From NCBI GenBank assembly GCA_029933365.1, contig JAOZOH010000033.1:1-29528 (forward strand): a stretch of 29,528 nucleotides of DNA. Direction: 5' to 3'. The notes below the pieces were generated by a model, which had not been told where the DNA came from, ran no database searches, and saw only the letters and a program-made list of their open reading frames with translations. Source of the stretch: Desulfuromusa sp. (GTDB lineage: Bacteria; Desulfobacterota; Desulfuromonadia; Desulfuromonadales; Geopsychrobacteraceae). Position 1 is the stretch's first letter; each line of letters begins with the position of its first letter. A program made the translations under genes and the position numbers. Positions 17,362-24,973 of this stretch are shown here, piece after piece.

Positions 17362-18807
17362 ATGAGTTTACGTGTTTACAATACGATGAGTGGCAAAAAG
17401 GAAGATTTTCAACCCCTAGTTCCGGGCAAGGTTGGAATGTATGTCTGTGGTGTCACCGTTTATGATTACTGCCATATCGGCCATGCTCGTGCCAATATAG
17501 TCTTTGATGTTATCTTCCGTTATTTACAATTTGCGGGCTATGCAACCACCTATGTGCGCAATTATACCGATGTCGATGATAAAATTATCAATCGGGCCAA
17601 TGAGCGAGGAATTTCAAGTCACGATCTGGCCGAAGAATTTATTAAAGCGTTTGACGAGGATATGGAGTCCCTCGGACTGGTCAAGCCGACCCATGAACCG
17701 CGTGCGACAGAATATATCCAGAAGATTATCGAAATTACGCAAAAGCTGATCGACAAGGGGATCGCTTATGAGTCGTCTGGGGACGTTTATTACAGCGTTG
17801 ATAAATTTCCTGATTATCTGAAACTCTCCAAGCGTAATATGGAGGAGATGCAGGCAGGGGCACGGGTGACGCCGGGGGAACAAAAACGTAATCCTATGGA
17901 TTTTGCTCTCTGGAAAGCAGCAAAACCGGGGGAACCAAGTTGGGAATCACCTTGGGGTGTGGGACGACCAGGCTGGCATATCGAGTGCTCAGCAATGAGT
18001 TCGTCGTTACTTGGTGACAGTTTTGACATTCATGGGGGTGGTCGCGACTTGATTTTCCCCCACCATGAGAATGAAATTGCCCAGAGTGAAGGGGCCAGTG
18101 GTAAACCATTTGTCAAATACTGGCTGCATAATGGATTTGTTAATGTTGACCAGGAGAAGATGAGTAAGTCTCTCGGTAATTTTTTCACCATTCGCGATAT
18201 TCTTAAAACCTATGATGCCGAAGTGATCCGTTTCTTTATCCTCTCGGCTCAATATCGATCACCGATCGACTTTTCTGACCAGAACCTGGCTGAAGCACAG
18301 AGTGGCTTGAGGCGCTTTTATGAAGCTCTTGAATCTGCTGAAATAGCCACTGATGGTGTTGATCTGACAGATATTGTCAGTGAAGAGGGGATGAAAGTCG
18401 AAGCAAAGTTTCGTGAAGCGATGGATGATGATTTTAATACAGCTTTGGCTATTGCCCATTTGTTTGACGGTGTGCGCACTATGAACCGTTTGGTCGCTAC
18501 CAAGAAATTTAGAAAAAAGCCAGAACTGGTTGCTCAAGTGCGGGATCTACATACGACGATTCTGCGTCTGGGCAACGTTATCGGTTTATATCGTTCGCAG
18601 CCAACCGCGTGGTTGGAGAAGGTCAAATTAGTTGGTCTGGCGAAGCTGGATATAACCCAGGGGAAAATCGAAGAGCTTATTGAACAGCGGTTGCAAGCCC
18701 GTGTGGAAAAAGATTTTTCCCGCAGTGACGAAATTCGTGGTGAGCTTGAAGAAAAAGGGATTCTGCTGCTCGATACCCGTGAAGGGACAAACTGGAGATT
18801 GAAGTAG
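17362..18807 (+). CDS. cysS: Cysteinyl-tRNA synthetase
   Basis: A 481-residue class I synthetase charging tRNA-Cys. HIGH motif in [20 protein letters not shown] in [13 protein letters not shown]. The catalytic zinc ligands are present: Cys in YVCGVTVYD (about 28), Cys in [10 protein letters not shown] and His/Glu in [12 protein letters not shown]. The C-terminal DALR helical bundle and anticodon region ([20 protein letters not shown]) are complete. ATG 17362 has GGAG eight bases upstream. It closes the carD-isp-glnS-cysS block. Confidence 0.98.
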   Translation: MSLRVYNTMSGKKEDFQPLVPGKVGMYVCGVTVYDYCHIGHARANIVFDVIFRYLQFAGYATTYVRNYTDVDDKIINRANERGISSHDLAEEFIKAFDEDMESLGLVKPTHEPRATEYIQKIIEITQKLIDKGIAYESSGDVYYSVDKFPDYLKLSKRNMEEMQAGARVTPGEQKRNPMDFALWKAAKPGEPSWESPWGVGRPGWHIECSAMSSSLLGDSFDIHGGGRDLIFPHHENEIAQSEGASGKPFVKYWLHNGFVNVDQEKMSKSLGNFFTIRDILKTYDAEVIRFFILSAQYRSPIDFSDQNLAEAQSGLRRFYEALESAEIATDGVDLTDIVSEEGMKVEAKFREAMDDDFNTALAIAHLFDGVRTMNRLVATKKFRKKPELVAQVRDLHTTILRLGNVIGLYRSQPTAWLEKVKLVGLAKLDITQGKIEELIEQRLQARVEKDFSRSDEIRGELEEKGILLLDTREGTNWRLK

Positions 18808-18919
18808 TTTTCCCTAAAGTCATGTGGAAATGTGAATTGACATAAGATGCGCTTCGGTGTAGAAGACATATGCAGATTTTACTTATGAAGTATAATAGAT
18901 CAGATAATGGAGCTAACGG

Positions 18920-19249
18920 ATGAAAAATCTAGCATTTGTGGTTATGGCCGTCATTTTTTCTTTTATTCCAGTTTTCCTGGCACAACAGAATGGGATAAAA
19001 GCTCCAATCACCAAGGTCGAAGTCCTCGAAGAGGGAGTGTATAAGTATGAGGGTGAAACCAAGGGGAGTGTTTATTTTGATCACAATATGCACGTCGAAG
19101 CATTAGAAGAAGACTGTTCAAGCTGTCACGAGGGTGATGAGCCAGCTAAAATTGAGATCACGGACATGGCTAGTGGACACGAAGTATGTAGTGCTTGTCA
19201 TGATGAAGTTGACGATATGGAAGCTTGTTCCGCTTGTCACAGTAAGTAG
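18920..19249 (+). CDS. Acidic triheme c7-type periplasmic cytochrome
   Basis: A 109-residue exported multiheme cytochrome. Signal peptide about 1-21 (hydrophobic, ending VFLA). Three CxxCH heme sites: C66-C69-H70, C90-C93-H94 and C103-C106-H107. Extra histidines H55, H58 (FDHNMH) and H87 (SGH) supply three sixth ligands, giving bis-His hemes in the arrangement of cytochrome c7 / PpcA. These proteins shuttle electrons through the periplasm toward outer-membrane reductases. Unlike lysine-rich PpcA, the mature part has about 21 Asp+Glu against 6 Lys and no Arg. GGAG lies eight bases before ATG 18920. A TATAAT (18891-18896) and a TTGACA (18837-18842) stand upstream but are not spaced as one promoter. 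A strong terminator follows: a monocistronic gene. Confidence 0.93.
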   Translation: MKNLAFVVMAVIFSFIPVFLAQQNGIKAPITKVEVLEEGVYKYEGETKGSVYFDHNMHVEALEEDCSSCHEGDEPAKIEITDMASGHEVCSACHDEVDDMEACSACHSK

Positions 19250-19281
19250 TCTGCTGAATTCATAATACTGGTAAATTTAAT

Positions 19282-19318
19282 AAAAGGCGCTTAGCTGAAA
19301 AAGCTGATCGCCTTTTTT
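19282..19318 (+). terminator. Rho-independent terminator after the cytochrome gene
   Basis: AAAAGGCG (19282-19289) pairs with CGCCTTTT (19309-19316), with an inner AGCT/AGCT pair and a GAAAA loop, followed by a T-run of six. It sits 33 bases after the stop codon. Confidence 0.88.
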
Positions 19319-19333
19319 AGGTTGATAACTTCA

Positions 19334-19557
19334 AGGTCGCGGGGTTGCGTCCCCGCTCGCCGCCTTACTCTTTTGTTGTGCCACAAAAGAGTAAGCAGAA
19401 AAGGGCACCCGAACTCCTTGCCCGCCAAAGGCGAGTTCCCTGCGTTCCACAACTGTTTTGAGGAACGGCAAAAACTCGCTACGCTCAAACATTTGCCGCT
19501 CTATTTCTCAAAGCATCTGTTCCACTCCGGCAGTGTCACACGGGAAATGTGGGTCAA
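19334..19557 (+). repeat. Dispersed ~224-bp intergenic element, copy 2
   Basis: This is the second copy of the element at 5683-5910, in the same orientation. Here the internal hairpin is TTACTCTTTTGT-TGTGCC-ACAAAAGAGTAA with perfect 12-base arms, so a compensating difference relative to copy 1 (10-base arms) keeps the stem. A second inverted pair, GCGGGG...CCCCGC, lies at its left edge. It is bounded by the terminator on its left and the bidirectional terminator on its right. Open frames across it (19322-19591 plus, 19291-19488 minus) have no RBS and are repeat-borne. Confidence 0.85.
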
Positions 19558-19582
19558 AAAATACAACAGTGGTAACTGTTAC

Positions 19583-19630
19583 CTAAACTAAAAAATCCCT
19601 CCTGAATTCAGGAGGGATTTTTTAGTTTAG
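19583..19630. terminator. Perfect 48-bp palindrome, bidirectional terminator
   Basis: Bases 19583-19606 are exactly the reverse complement of 19607-19630. The core ATCCCTCCTGAATTCAGGAGGGAT is flanked by A6 on the left and T6 on the right, so it terminates in both directions; its main client is nhaD (minus), whose stop is 17 bases away. Confidence 0.9.
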
Positions 19631-19646
19631 ACTGAGTATTTATTGA

Positions 19647-21164
19647 TCAGTGGAAATATTTGCCATTGATAAACAGGTGCGTAGCAATACTCGCTGCATA
19701 ACCTAGGGCAATCGCCCAACTCCATTTGAGGTGGGCACCAAAGGTATAGATACCGCGGGCGGAACCCATCAGGGCAACACCTGCTGCCGAACCGATTGAT
19801 AACATACTGCCACCGACTCCAGCGGTCAATGTAACCAGCAGCCATTGGCCGTGTGACATGTGTGGATCCATGGTCAGAACTGCGAACATGACCGGGATGT
19901 TATCGACAATGGCGGAGAGGAAACCGACCAGAACGTTGGCACCGGTATGGCCGAGACCGACATACATCGCTTCAGATGCCATCGCCAGATAACCGAATTG
20001 ACCGAGGCCACCAACACAGAGGATAACACCGTAGAAGAACAGCAGGGTATCCCACTCAGCTCGGGCAATTTTACGGAACAGGTCGAAACCCGGGGCTGGA
20101 GCGTGTCCATGACCTGCAGGGACCTCATGTTCGTCAGGGTTGTGTCCGGTTATGTCGAGTGGCAGATCGCCGGTTCCCATACGATGTTCTTTTTTCTTCA
20201 GCCAGTAACCGAAGAAGCCGAGGTAGCCAAGGCCGAGCATCATGCCAGTTGCTGGTGGTAAGTGGAGAAAGTTATGGAAAGAAACAGCAGTAACGATGGT
20301 ACAGAGAAACAGGAACATGATCCGCTTGGCGCCCAGTTTCATTTTGATTGCTTCACCTGCCGTTTCTGGTCGTTCTTTAGCAACTGTCAGACTCATAATG
20401 ATTGCTGGGATAAGCCAATTCACCAGAGATGGAATGAAGATGGCAAAGAATTCAATAAACTCTACCTTGCCCTTCTGCCAGACCATTAATGTGGTGATAT
20501 CACCAAAGGGGGAGTATGCACCGCCAGCATTGGCAGCAATAACAATATTGATACAGGCGACAACCAGAAACTTCTTATTGTTGCCCGCGACAGCCATGGC
20601 AACAGCACCCATCAGCAGAGCCGTGGTTAAGTTGTCAGCAATTGGAGAAATGAAAAATGCCAGAACGCCGGTGACCCAGAATACCGTCCGTAGAGTAAAT
20701 CCACGACTGACCAGCCAGGAACGAAGTGCCTGGAATACATTGCGCTCGTCCATGGCGTTGATATAGGTCATCGCAACCAGTAAAAACAGAAATAATTCGG
20801 CATACTCGATCAGATTGTGTTTGATTGCAGTATGAGCAGTATGGGTGTCCCCGATGCCAATATAGGCGAGAGCAACAAGAACCCAGATGATACCGGCAGC
20901 AAAAAGGACCGGTTTACTTTTACGCAGATGCAGCTGCTCTTCAAAAATAACCAAGCAGTATGCGCTAACAAAAAGGATCAGCGCAAAAATACCGAGAAAA
21001 GTTCCTGTCATGTTGGGTGATTCGCCACCACCTCCAGAAGCACATACTGGCGACGCAAAAGCGACAAGGGCAAAAAGGCTTGTTAGCAAATATTTCATCC
21101 AAGGGATTTCTTGTTTTGGAACTAACCGCTTACTGCTGATAAAGGTTGTGCTGTCGGCTTTCAT
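19647..21164 (-). CDS. nhaD: Na+/H+ antiporter, NhaD type
   Basis: An inner-membrane antiporter of about 505 residues in the ion-transporter (IT) superfamily, expelling Na+ (or Li+) for protons. About a dozen membrane segments; diagnostic stretches are ISPIADNLTTALLMGAV and NAGGAYSPFGDITTLMVWQKG in the first half and LSAIVDNIPVMFAVLTM in the second (the inverted-repeat partner). A His-rich cytoplasmic loop sits near the middle (EVPAGHGHAPAPG). Two starts compete: ATG 21164, with GGAG eight bases upstream, and ATG 21098, which begins exactly at a signal-like hydrophobic segment (MKYLLTSLFALVAFASPVCA) but has no visible RBS. I list the former; the true protein may be 483 residues. A folded leader (21194-21267) and a bidirectional terminator bracket it. 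Confidence 0.93.
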   Translation of the reverse strand: MKADSTTFISSKRLVPKQEIPWMKYLLTSLFALVAFASPVCASGGGGESPNMTGTFLGIFALILFVSAYCLVIFEEQLHLRKSKPVLFAAGIIWVLVALAYIGIGDTHTAHTAIKHNLIEYAELFLFLLVAMTYINAMDERNVFQALRSWLVSRGFTLRTVFWVTGVLAFFISPIADNLTTALLMGAVAMAVAGNNKKFLVVACINIVIAANAGGAYSPFGDITTLMVWQKGKVEFIEFFAIFIPSLVNWLIPAIIMSLTVAKERPETAGEAIKMKLGAKRIMFLFLCTIVTAVSFHNFLHLPPATGMMLGLGYLGFFGYWLKKKEHRMGTGDLPLDITGHNPDEHEVPAGHGHAPAPGFDLFRKIARAEWDTLLFFYGVILCVGGLGQFGYLAMASEAMYVGLGHTGANVLVGFLSAIVDNIPVMFAVLTMDPHMSHGQWLLVTLTAGVGGSMLSIGSAAGVALMGSARGIYTFGAHLKWSWAIALGYAASIATHLFINGKYFH

Positions 21165-21193
21165 GGCATCAGGCTCCAATAGAAAAGTAAGAA

Positions 21194-21267
21194 TGTTAGC
21201 TGGTATTTTGCGGTTACCAACATTACAGGTTAAAACCTAACACAAGTAGCATGAGTCTTCCCTCATG
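21194..21267 (-). promoter_or_regulatory. Structured leader upstream of nhaD (candidate cis-RNA)
   Basis: Read in the nhaD direction the leader can form: a hairpin CATGAG-GGAAGA-CTCATG (21267-21250); then an outer stem TGTTA/TAACA (21242-21238 with 21198-21194) enclosing two hairpins, GGT-TTTA-ACC (21237-21228) and TGGTA/TACCA (21219-21215 with 21205-21201), a three-way-junction-like fold ending about 30 bases before ATG 21164. The stems are short (3-6 bp) and could be chance. No T-run follows, so any control would be at translation. Confidence 0.35.
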
Positions 21268-21333
21268 GTCAATCAATTCCAGTGAAAGCTCCTGTTTTTT
21301 TCAGATAAAAAGTTTCGAGTTGCCCTTTAATAC

Positions 21334-21376
21334 AAAAAAAGCGGAGACCTCAATGTGAATGTCTCCGCTTTTTTTT
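21334..21376. terminator. Bidirectional terminator between the His/Arg-rich gene and nhaD
   Basis: A7 plus GCGGAGAC (21334-21348) pairs with GTCTCCGC plus T8 (21361-21376) across a 12-base loop. The tracts serve both directions; for the minus strand it shields nhaD from upstream transcription. Confidence 0.88.
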
Positions 21377-21381
21377 CATAT

Positions 21382-21415
21382 AAAAGGAGCCGACCCCGAA
21401 GGGATGGCTCCTTTT
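21382..21415 (-). terminator. UUCG-capped hairpin terminator
   Basis: AAAAGGAGCC (21382-21391) pairs with GGCTCCTTTT (21406-21415). On the minus strand the loop closes with CCC-TTCG-GGG, an exceptionally stable tetraloop. It follows the gene at 21455 by about 40 bases, and with the next hairpin forms a tandem terminator. Confidence 0.75.
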
Positions 21416-21454
21416 GAACAGCACCACCATATTTATAGAGGTACTGGAAATTTA

Positions 21455-21838
21455 TTACCAATCAAACTGGAATACGAGGTGCGGCACACCGATTATAACC
21501 GCCGGGTTTGAATAATTGGAGCGCGCATAATGTGGGCGTTGATGATTGTGCCTTCTTTGTCGTTTGACCTGGCGCAGCTCTTGACGGGTTTCACGCAGTT
21601 CTCGCTTTAAAAGTCTTTTCACTTGATGGTTGCGCTTGTGGTTATAACGTTGCTCATAACGGTGACTGCGCCGATGGTCATAATGATTGTAATGGTGGTT
21701 GTAATTACGTCGATCGCCTTGAACCCAGCCTCGATCATACTGTTGATGATTGTCACGATGTCCTTTATCCGCTGATGCCAGCATGGGTGTCGCCAGAAAA
21801 ATCAGCCCTGCAATCAAAAGAGTCAATGTTGTTTTCAT
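21455..21838 (-). CDS. Small exported His/Arg-rich protein, unknown function
   Basis: A 127-residue protein with a clear signal peptide (MKTTLTLLIAGLIFLATPMLASA). The mature part is extremely rich in His (13), Arg (about 19), Asn and Tyr, with repeated NHHYNHYDH-like and RRSHRYEQRYNHKRNH stretches, then a basic amphipathic segment (about 75-95: KRLLKRELRETRQELRQVKR), ending in a short hydrophobic strand (PAVIIGVPHLVFQFDW). The composition suggests metal binding or contact with acidic polymers in the periplasm, but this is inference only. ATG 21838 has a strong AAGGAGG site and tandem terminators follow, so it is a genuine monocistronic gene. Confidence 0.8.
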   Translation of the reverse strand: MKTTLTLLIAGLIFLATPMLASADKGHRDNHQQYDRGWVQGDRRNYNHHYNHYDHRRSHRYEQRYNHKRNHQVKRLLKRELRETRQELRQVKRQRRHNHQRPHYARSNYSNPAVIIGVPHLVFQFDW

Positions 21839-22091
21839 GTCGTCCTCCTTCTGTTGAGAGAGTCAGAAAATCTTTCGCCTCCTGCGTTTGAATCAACTCT
21901 ATCTGATTAAAATGACTGTTTCATCAGATATCGACTGTGATTCATCTGGATGTCTAGTTAAAAAGTTGTATTTTCAGTAAGTTAGGATTGTAATGAAAAG
22001 ATTGACACGGATTAAATATTAGACCTTCTTTGAAGGTTCTGTTAATTTGATATGGAATTAGTAAGAATAATCGAGACAAGAAGAGGAACCT

Positions 22092-22880
22092 TTGAACCCA
22101 GCAAAAGTTTTTTTACGCAATATCGGTCACCACCTGGCTAAGTATCTCAGTCAGTCCCGACCGGGCACAGTGCAAATTGCAACCAGCTCGCCGAGACAAT
22201 TGGCTGCAACGCTACAATCGGGAGATGTTCTTCTGGTTGATGGTAGCAGCCGGGTCAGTGGAGTGATTAAATATTTGACCCAATCCAGCTGGTCACACGC
22301 GGCCTTGTATGTTGGAGAAGTCTATGCTGCCAAAGAGAACGGGGAAGAAGAGAAAGTCCTTTTAGAGGCCGATATCCTGGAAGGGATACGGCTGGTCCCT
22401 CTCAGTGAATACAGCTCGGGGCATACCCGAATCTGTCGCCCGGTCGGACTGCAGAAAAAGGATATAGATCAGCTTATTGCTTATGGGATAGACCGTCTGG
22501 GACATCAGTATGATTTAAAAAATATTTTTGATCTGGTGCGATATTTAATCTTACCGACACCGATTCCAACCCGCTGGCGGCGAAAACTGTTAACTTTGGG
22601 AAGTGGAGATCCTACCCGCGCTATCTGTTCTTCGCTGATTGCCCTGGCATTTCAATTGATTCGCTATCCAATCCTTCCCGAGATTGATTATCTGCAGACT
22701 GAAGATCCAAATGGTCAACCGTATTGTCAACATACTTTGAAAATCCGCCATCATAGCCTGTTTGTCCCGCGTGACTTTGATGTATCTCCCTATTTTGAAA
22801 TCATCAAACCTGCCATCAGATACAATTTCGATAGTAAAAATCTTAAATGGCAACTAAATCCTCCAATTGCAGAATCGTAG
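22092..22880 (+). CDS. YiiX-like permuted papain-fold (NlpC/P60 superfamily) protein
   Basis: A 262-residue protein. After about 40 N-terminal residues it has LQSGDVLLVDG, then SSWSHAALYVGE with the putative catalytic H69, an acidic ADILEGIRLVPLSEY strand, and TRAICSSLIALAFQ with the putative nucleophile C179. The His-before-Cys order is that of circularly permuted NlpC/P60 proteins (YiiX/YebB/DUF830), which cleave amide or thioester bonds in lipids or peptides; the substrate is not known. No signal peptide. There is no ATG anywhere near the start: TTG 22092 with AGAGGA six bases before it is the best start. Its last 38 bases overlap the convergent EVE gene. Confidence 0.82.
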   Translation: MNPAKVFLRNIGHHLAKYLSQSRPGTVQIATSSPRQLAATLQSGDVLLVDGSSRVSGVIKYLTQSSWSHAALYVGEVYAAKENGEEEKVLLEADILEGIRLVPLSEYSSGHTRICRPVGLQKKDIDQLIAYGIDRLGHQYDLKNIFDLVRYLILPTPIPTRWRRKLLTLGSGDPTRAICSSLIALAFQLIRYPILPEIDYLQTEDPNGQPYCQHTLKIRHHSLFVPRDFDVSPYFEIIKPAIRYNFDSKNLKWQLNPPIAES

Positions 22881-23316
22881 CCCATTCAGCAGCTGTTACG
22901 GGCAAGATTGATAACCGATTCCCTTTGCGCACCAGTTGCATATTTTCCAGCATTTCACACTCTTTCATTTCTGTTAACGAAATCACCCGGTTGGTATGTC
23001 TGATGTATTTGATATCCACCATGATCCAACGTGGCTTTTCTGGATTACTTTTTGGATCAAAATATTTACTCTGCGGGTCAAAGGCGGTGTGATCAGGATA
23101 GCCTTCGCGAACCACTTCCATTATTCCCACAATGCCCGGGACTTTACAGTTGGAGTGATAAAAGAATACCTGATCACCAATTTTCATTTGATCCCGCATC
23201 ATATTTCGAGCTTGATAATTACGTACACCATCCCAGTGCTCAGTCTGATCCTGCATATTTTTTAGGTCATCAATACCAAAAGCATTCGGTTCAGATTTCA
23301 TCAACCAGTAATTCAT
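22843..23316 (-). CDS. EVE-domain protein (PUA-like fold)
   Basis: A 157-residue single EVE domain, related to human THYN1 and its bacterial homologues. Typical segments: MNYWLMKSEPNAFGIDDL at the start, TEHWDGVRNYQARNMMRDQMKIGDQVFFYHSNCKVPGIVGIMEVV in the middle and PRWIMVDIKYI. EVE domains bind modified bases in DNA or RNA through an aromatic cage; bacterial ones occur alone or fused to restriction enzymes. No restriction gene is nearby. It converges with the YiiX-like gene with a 38-base overlap. Confidence 0.92.
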   Translation of the reverse strand: MNYWLMKSEPNAFGIDDLKNMQDQTEHWDGVRNYQARNMMRDQMKIGDQVFFYHSNCKVPGIVGIMEVVREGYPDHTAFDPQSKYFDPKSNPEKPRWIMVDIKYIRHTNRVISLTEMKECEMLENMQLVRKGNRLSILPVTAAEWATILQLEDLVAI

Positions 23317-23459
23317 AATAACTCCCGTAACTTCCGCAAAAAATGTTCATGCTGAATCCAATAAAATTTTCCATATCAATCTGTCGTTAAATATACTCGA
23401 AGTTTGGTGGAATTTGTTGGGAAATTAGTCTGATAAATGATGGTGATGGATATTGTGGC

Positions 23460-23488
23460 TTGACGTTTGATCCTCCCTTTCACATAAT
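23460..23488 (+). promoter_or_regulatory. Sigma-70-type promoter of the CGGC-radical SAM pair
   Basis: TTGACG (23460-23465) and CATAAT (23483-23488) are 17 bases apart. Start of transcription would be near 23495, about 68 bases before ATG 23563. Confidence 0.55.
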
Positions 23489-23562
23489 CGGCATCAATGG
23501 TGGGAATGAAATATTAAAAGGACATTTCAGAAAGGCAGAACCTACACAATGGAGATCGAGAT

Positions 23563-24000
23563 ATGAAAATAGGAATTATTATTTGTGACAGATATCAGAG
23601 TTGTGCTGGCGGAAAATGTTTTAGAGCTATGCAGAACAGAGAAGGGGCTTTTGATATTTATCCAAAAGACGAAGTTTTAGAGATCGGTGGATATACAACT
23701 TGCGGTGGTTGTCCGGGTGGGAACATTGAATATTCCCCTGAAGAAATGATAAAAAATGGTGTAGAAGCCATTCATTTGGCAACAGGTTTTGTTGTTGGCT
23801 ATCCCCCCTGTCCTTATATTGCAGATTTTGTAAAACTTATAGAGACGAAATATCAAGTACCAGTTGTTATTGGAACTCATCCTATTCCACAAAAATACTA
23901 TGTGACTCATAATGAATTAGGAACATGGAATTCTGCTGCATGGGAAAAAATGATAAGTCCAACTCTGGCAACTGAAACGTTTAGACTGGCTTACGATTAA
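23563..24000 (+). CDS. CGGC-domain protein
   Basis: A 145-residue protein of the CGGC family (PF08821), named for TTCGGCPGGN (about residues 45-55). More cysteines sit in ICDRYQSCAGGKCFRAM and GYPPCPYI, so a metal or Fe-S site is likely, though no reaction is established. The fold looks alpha/beta (KIGIIICD; EAIHLATGF; PVVIGTHP). All four Arg codons are AGA, unlike neighbouring genes, and the DNA is AT-rich: likely acquired. ATG 23563 has GGAG upstream. The radical SAM gene follows after 16 bases; the two form a short operon. Confidence 0.85.
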   Translation: MKIGIIICDRYQSCAGGKCFRAMQNREGAFDIYPKDEVLEIGGYTTCGGCPGGNIEYSPEEMIKNGVEAIHLATGFVVGYPPCPYIADFVKLIETKYQVPVVIGTHPIPQKYYVTHNELGTWNSAAWEKMISPTLATETFRLAYD

Positions 24001-24016
24001 TAAAAAGAAGGACGAA

Positions 24017-24961
24017 ATGTATAAATATTTATTTGGTCCGGTGCCTTCAAGGCGCTTGGGGATGTCTTTAGGTGTTGATCTCGTCCCAAGAAAAGTATGT
24101 TCTCTGGATTGCGTTTATTGTGAAGTAGGGGAAACGACAAAACTCACTCTTGAACGAAAGGAATATATATTATATGACAAAGTAGTCGCTGAACTGAGCC
24201 ACTATTTTAAAAATAATCCTGATCCAGATTATATAACTTTTTCAGGTTCCGGTGAGCCCACCCTGAATTCTCGAATAGGGGATGTCCTTCAATTTATCAA
24301 ACAAAATAAACCGACAATTCCCGTCGCAGTTTTGACCAATGGAACATTGCTATTTGATCCTGAGGTCAGGGCAGAAATAAAAGGGGCTGCTGTTGTCCTC
24401 CCTTCGCTTGATGCTGCCACTAACCCAGTATTTCATAAAATTAATCGCCCGGTTCCAGGATTTGATATAGAAAAATACATCCAGGGACTCATTGATTTCA
24501 GAAAAGAGTTTAGCGGAAAAATTTGGCTGGAAATTTTCATTCTCCCAAGATTCAACTTTGAGGAAATAGAGTTAAAAAAACTGAAACAGGCGATTGTTAA
24601 AATCAATCCGGATTCTGTTCAATTAAATACCCTTGATAGGCCCGGGACAGTCGCTGATCTTCATTCTGCAAGCAGAGAAGAATTGGAGAAAATAGTTCAT
24701 CTTTGGAACTTGAAAAATGTAGAAGTAATATCGTCTGCGGCACAAAGAAAAAACATTCAGTCATATCGGAGCGACGCCGAAACCGCTATTTTTGAAACTA
24801 TTTCCAGGCGGCCCTGTACCATTGAAGATTTAATGGATATTTTAGGTATTCACATCAACGAAATTAATAAGTATCTGGATGTCTTGGAAGAGGAACATAA
24901 AATTGAAACCGTGCGACAGGAAAGGGGTGTTTTTTACCAGATAAATTCCAAAGGGAGGTAA
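24017..24961 (+). CDS. Radical SAM protein (COG0731-like) with C-terminal winged helix
   Basis: A 314-residue radical SAM enzyme. The [4Fe-4S] site is C28-x3-C32-x2-C35 (CSLDCVYC), preceded by the family opening FGPVPSRRLGMSLGVDLVP; the SAM-binding region is TFSGSGEPTLN, with LTNGTLL further on. Residues about 255-314 (ETAIFETISRRPCTIEDLMDILG...) look like a winged-helix DNA- or protein-binding tail. The substrate is unknown. AAGGA lies five bases before ATG 24017. By my count 11 of about 18 Arg codons are AGA/AGG, matching the foreign codon use of the CGGC gene ahead of it. Convergent with the gene at 24974, 12 bases away. Confidence 0.9.
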   Translation: MYKYLFGPVPSRRLGMSLGVDLVPRKVCSLDCVYCEVGETTKLTLERKEYILYDKVVAELSHYFKNNPDPDYITFSGSGEPTLNSRIGDVLQFIKQNKPTIPVAVLTNGTLLFDPEVRAEIKGAAVVLPSLDAATNPVFHKINRPVPGFDIEKYIQGLIDFRKEFSGKIWLEIFILPRFNFEEIELKKLKQAIVKINPDSVQLNTLDRPGTVADLHSASREELEKIVHLWNLKNVEVISSAAQRKNIQSYRSDAETAIFETISRRPCTIEDLMDILGIHINEINKYLDVLEEEHKIETVRQERGVFYQINSKGR

Positions 24962-24973
24962 GTCCAGGTTATA

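Noticed and set aside
18837..18896. TTGACA and TATAAT before the cytochrome gene as one promoter
   Set aside because: The two boxes are about 48 bases apart, and neither has a good partner at 16-18 bases.
19322..19591. 89-codon open frame on the plus strand, and a 65-codon frame on the minus strand at 19291-19488
   Set aside because: Both lie in copy 2 of the repeat or its flanking terminator, without RBS or protein-like composition.
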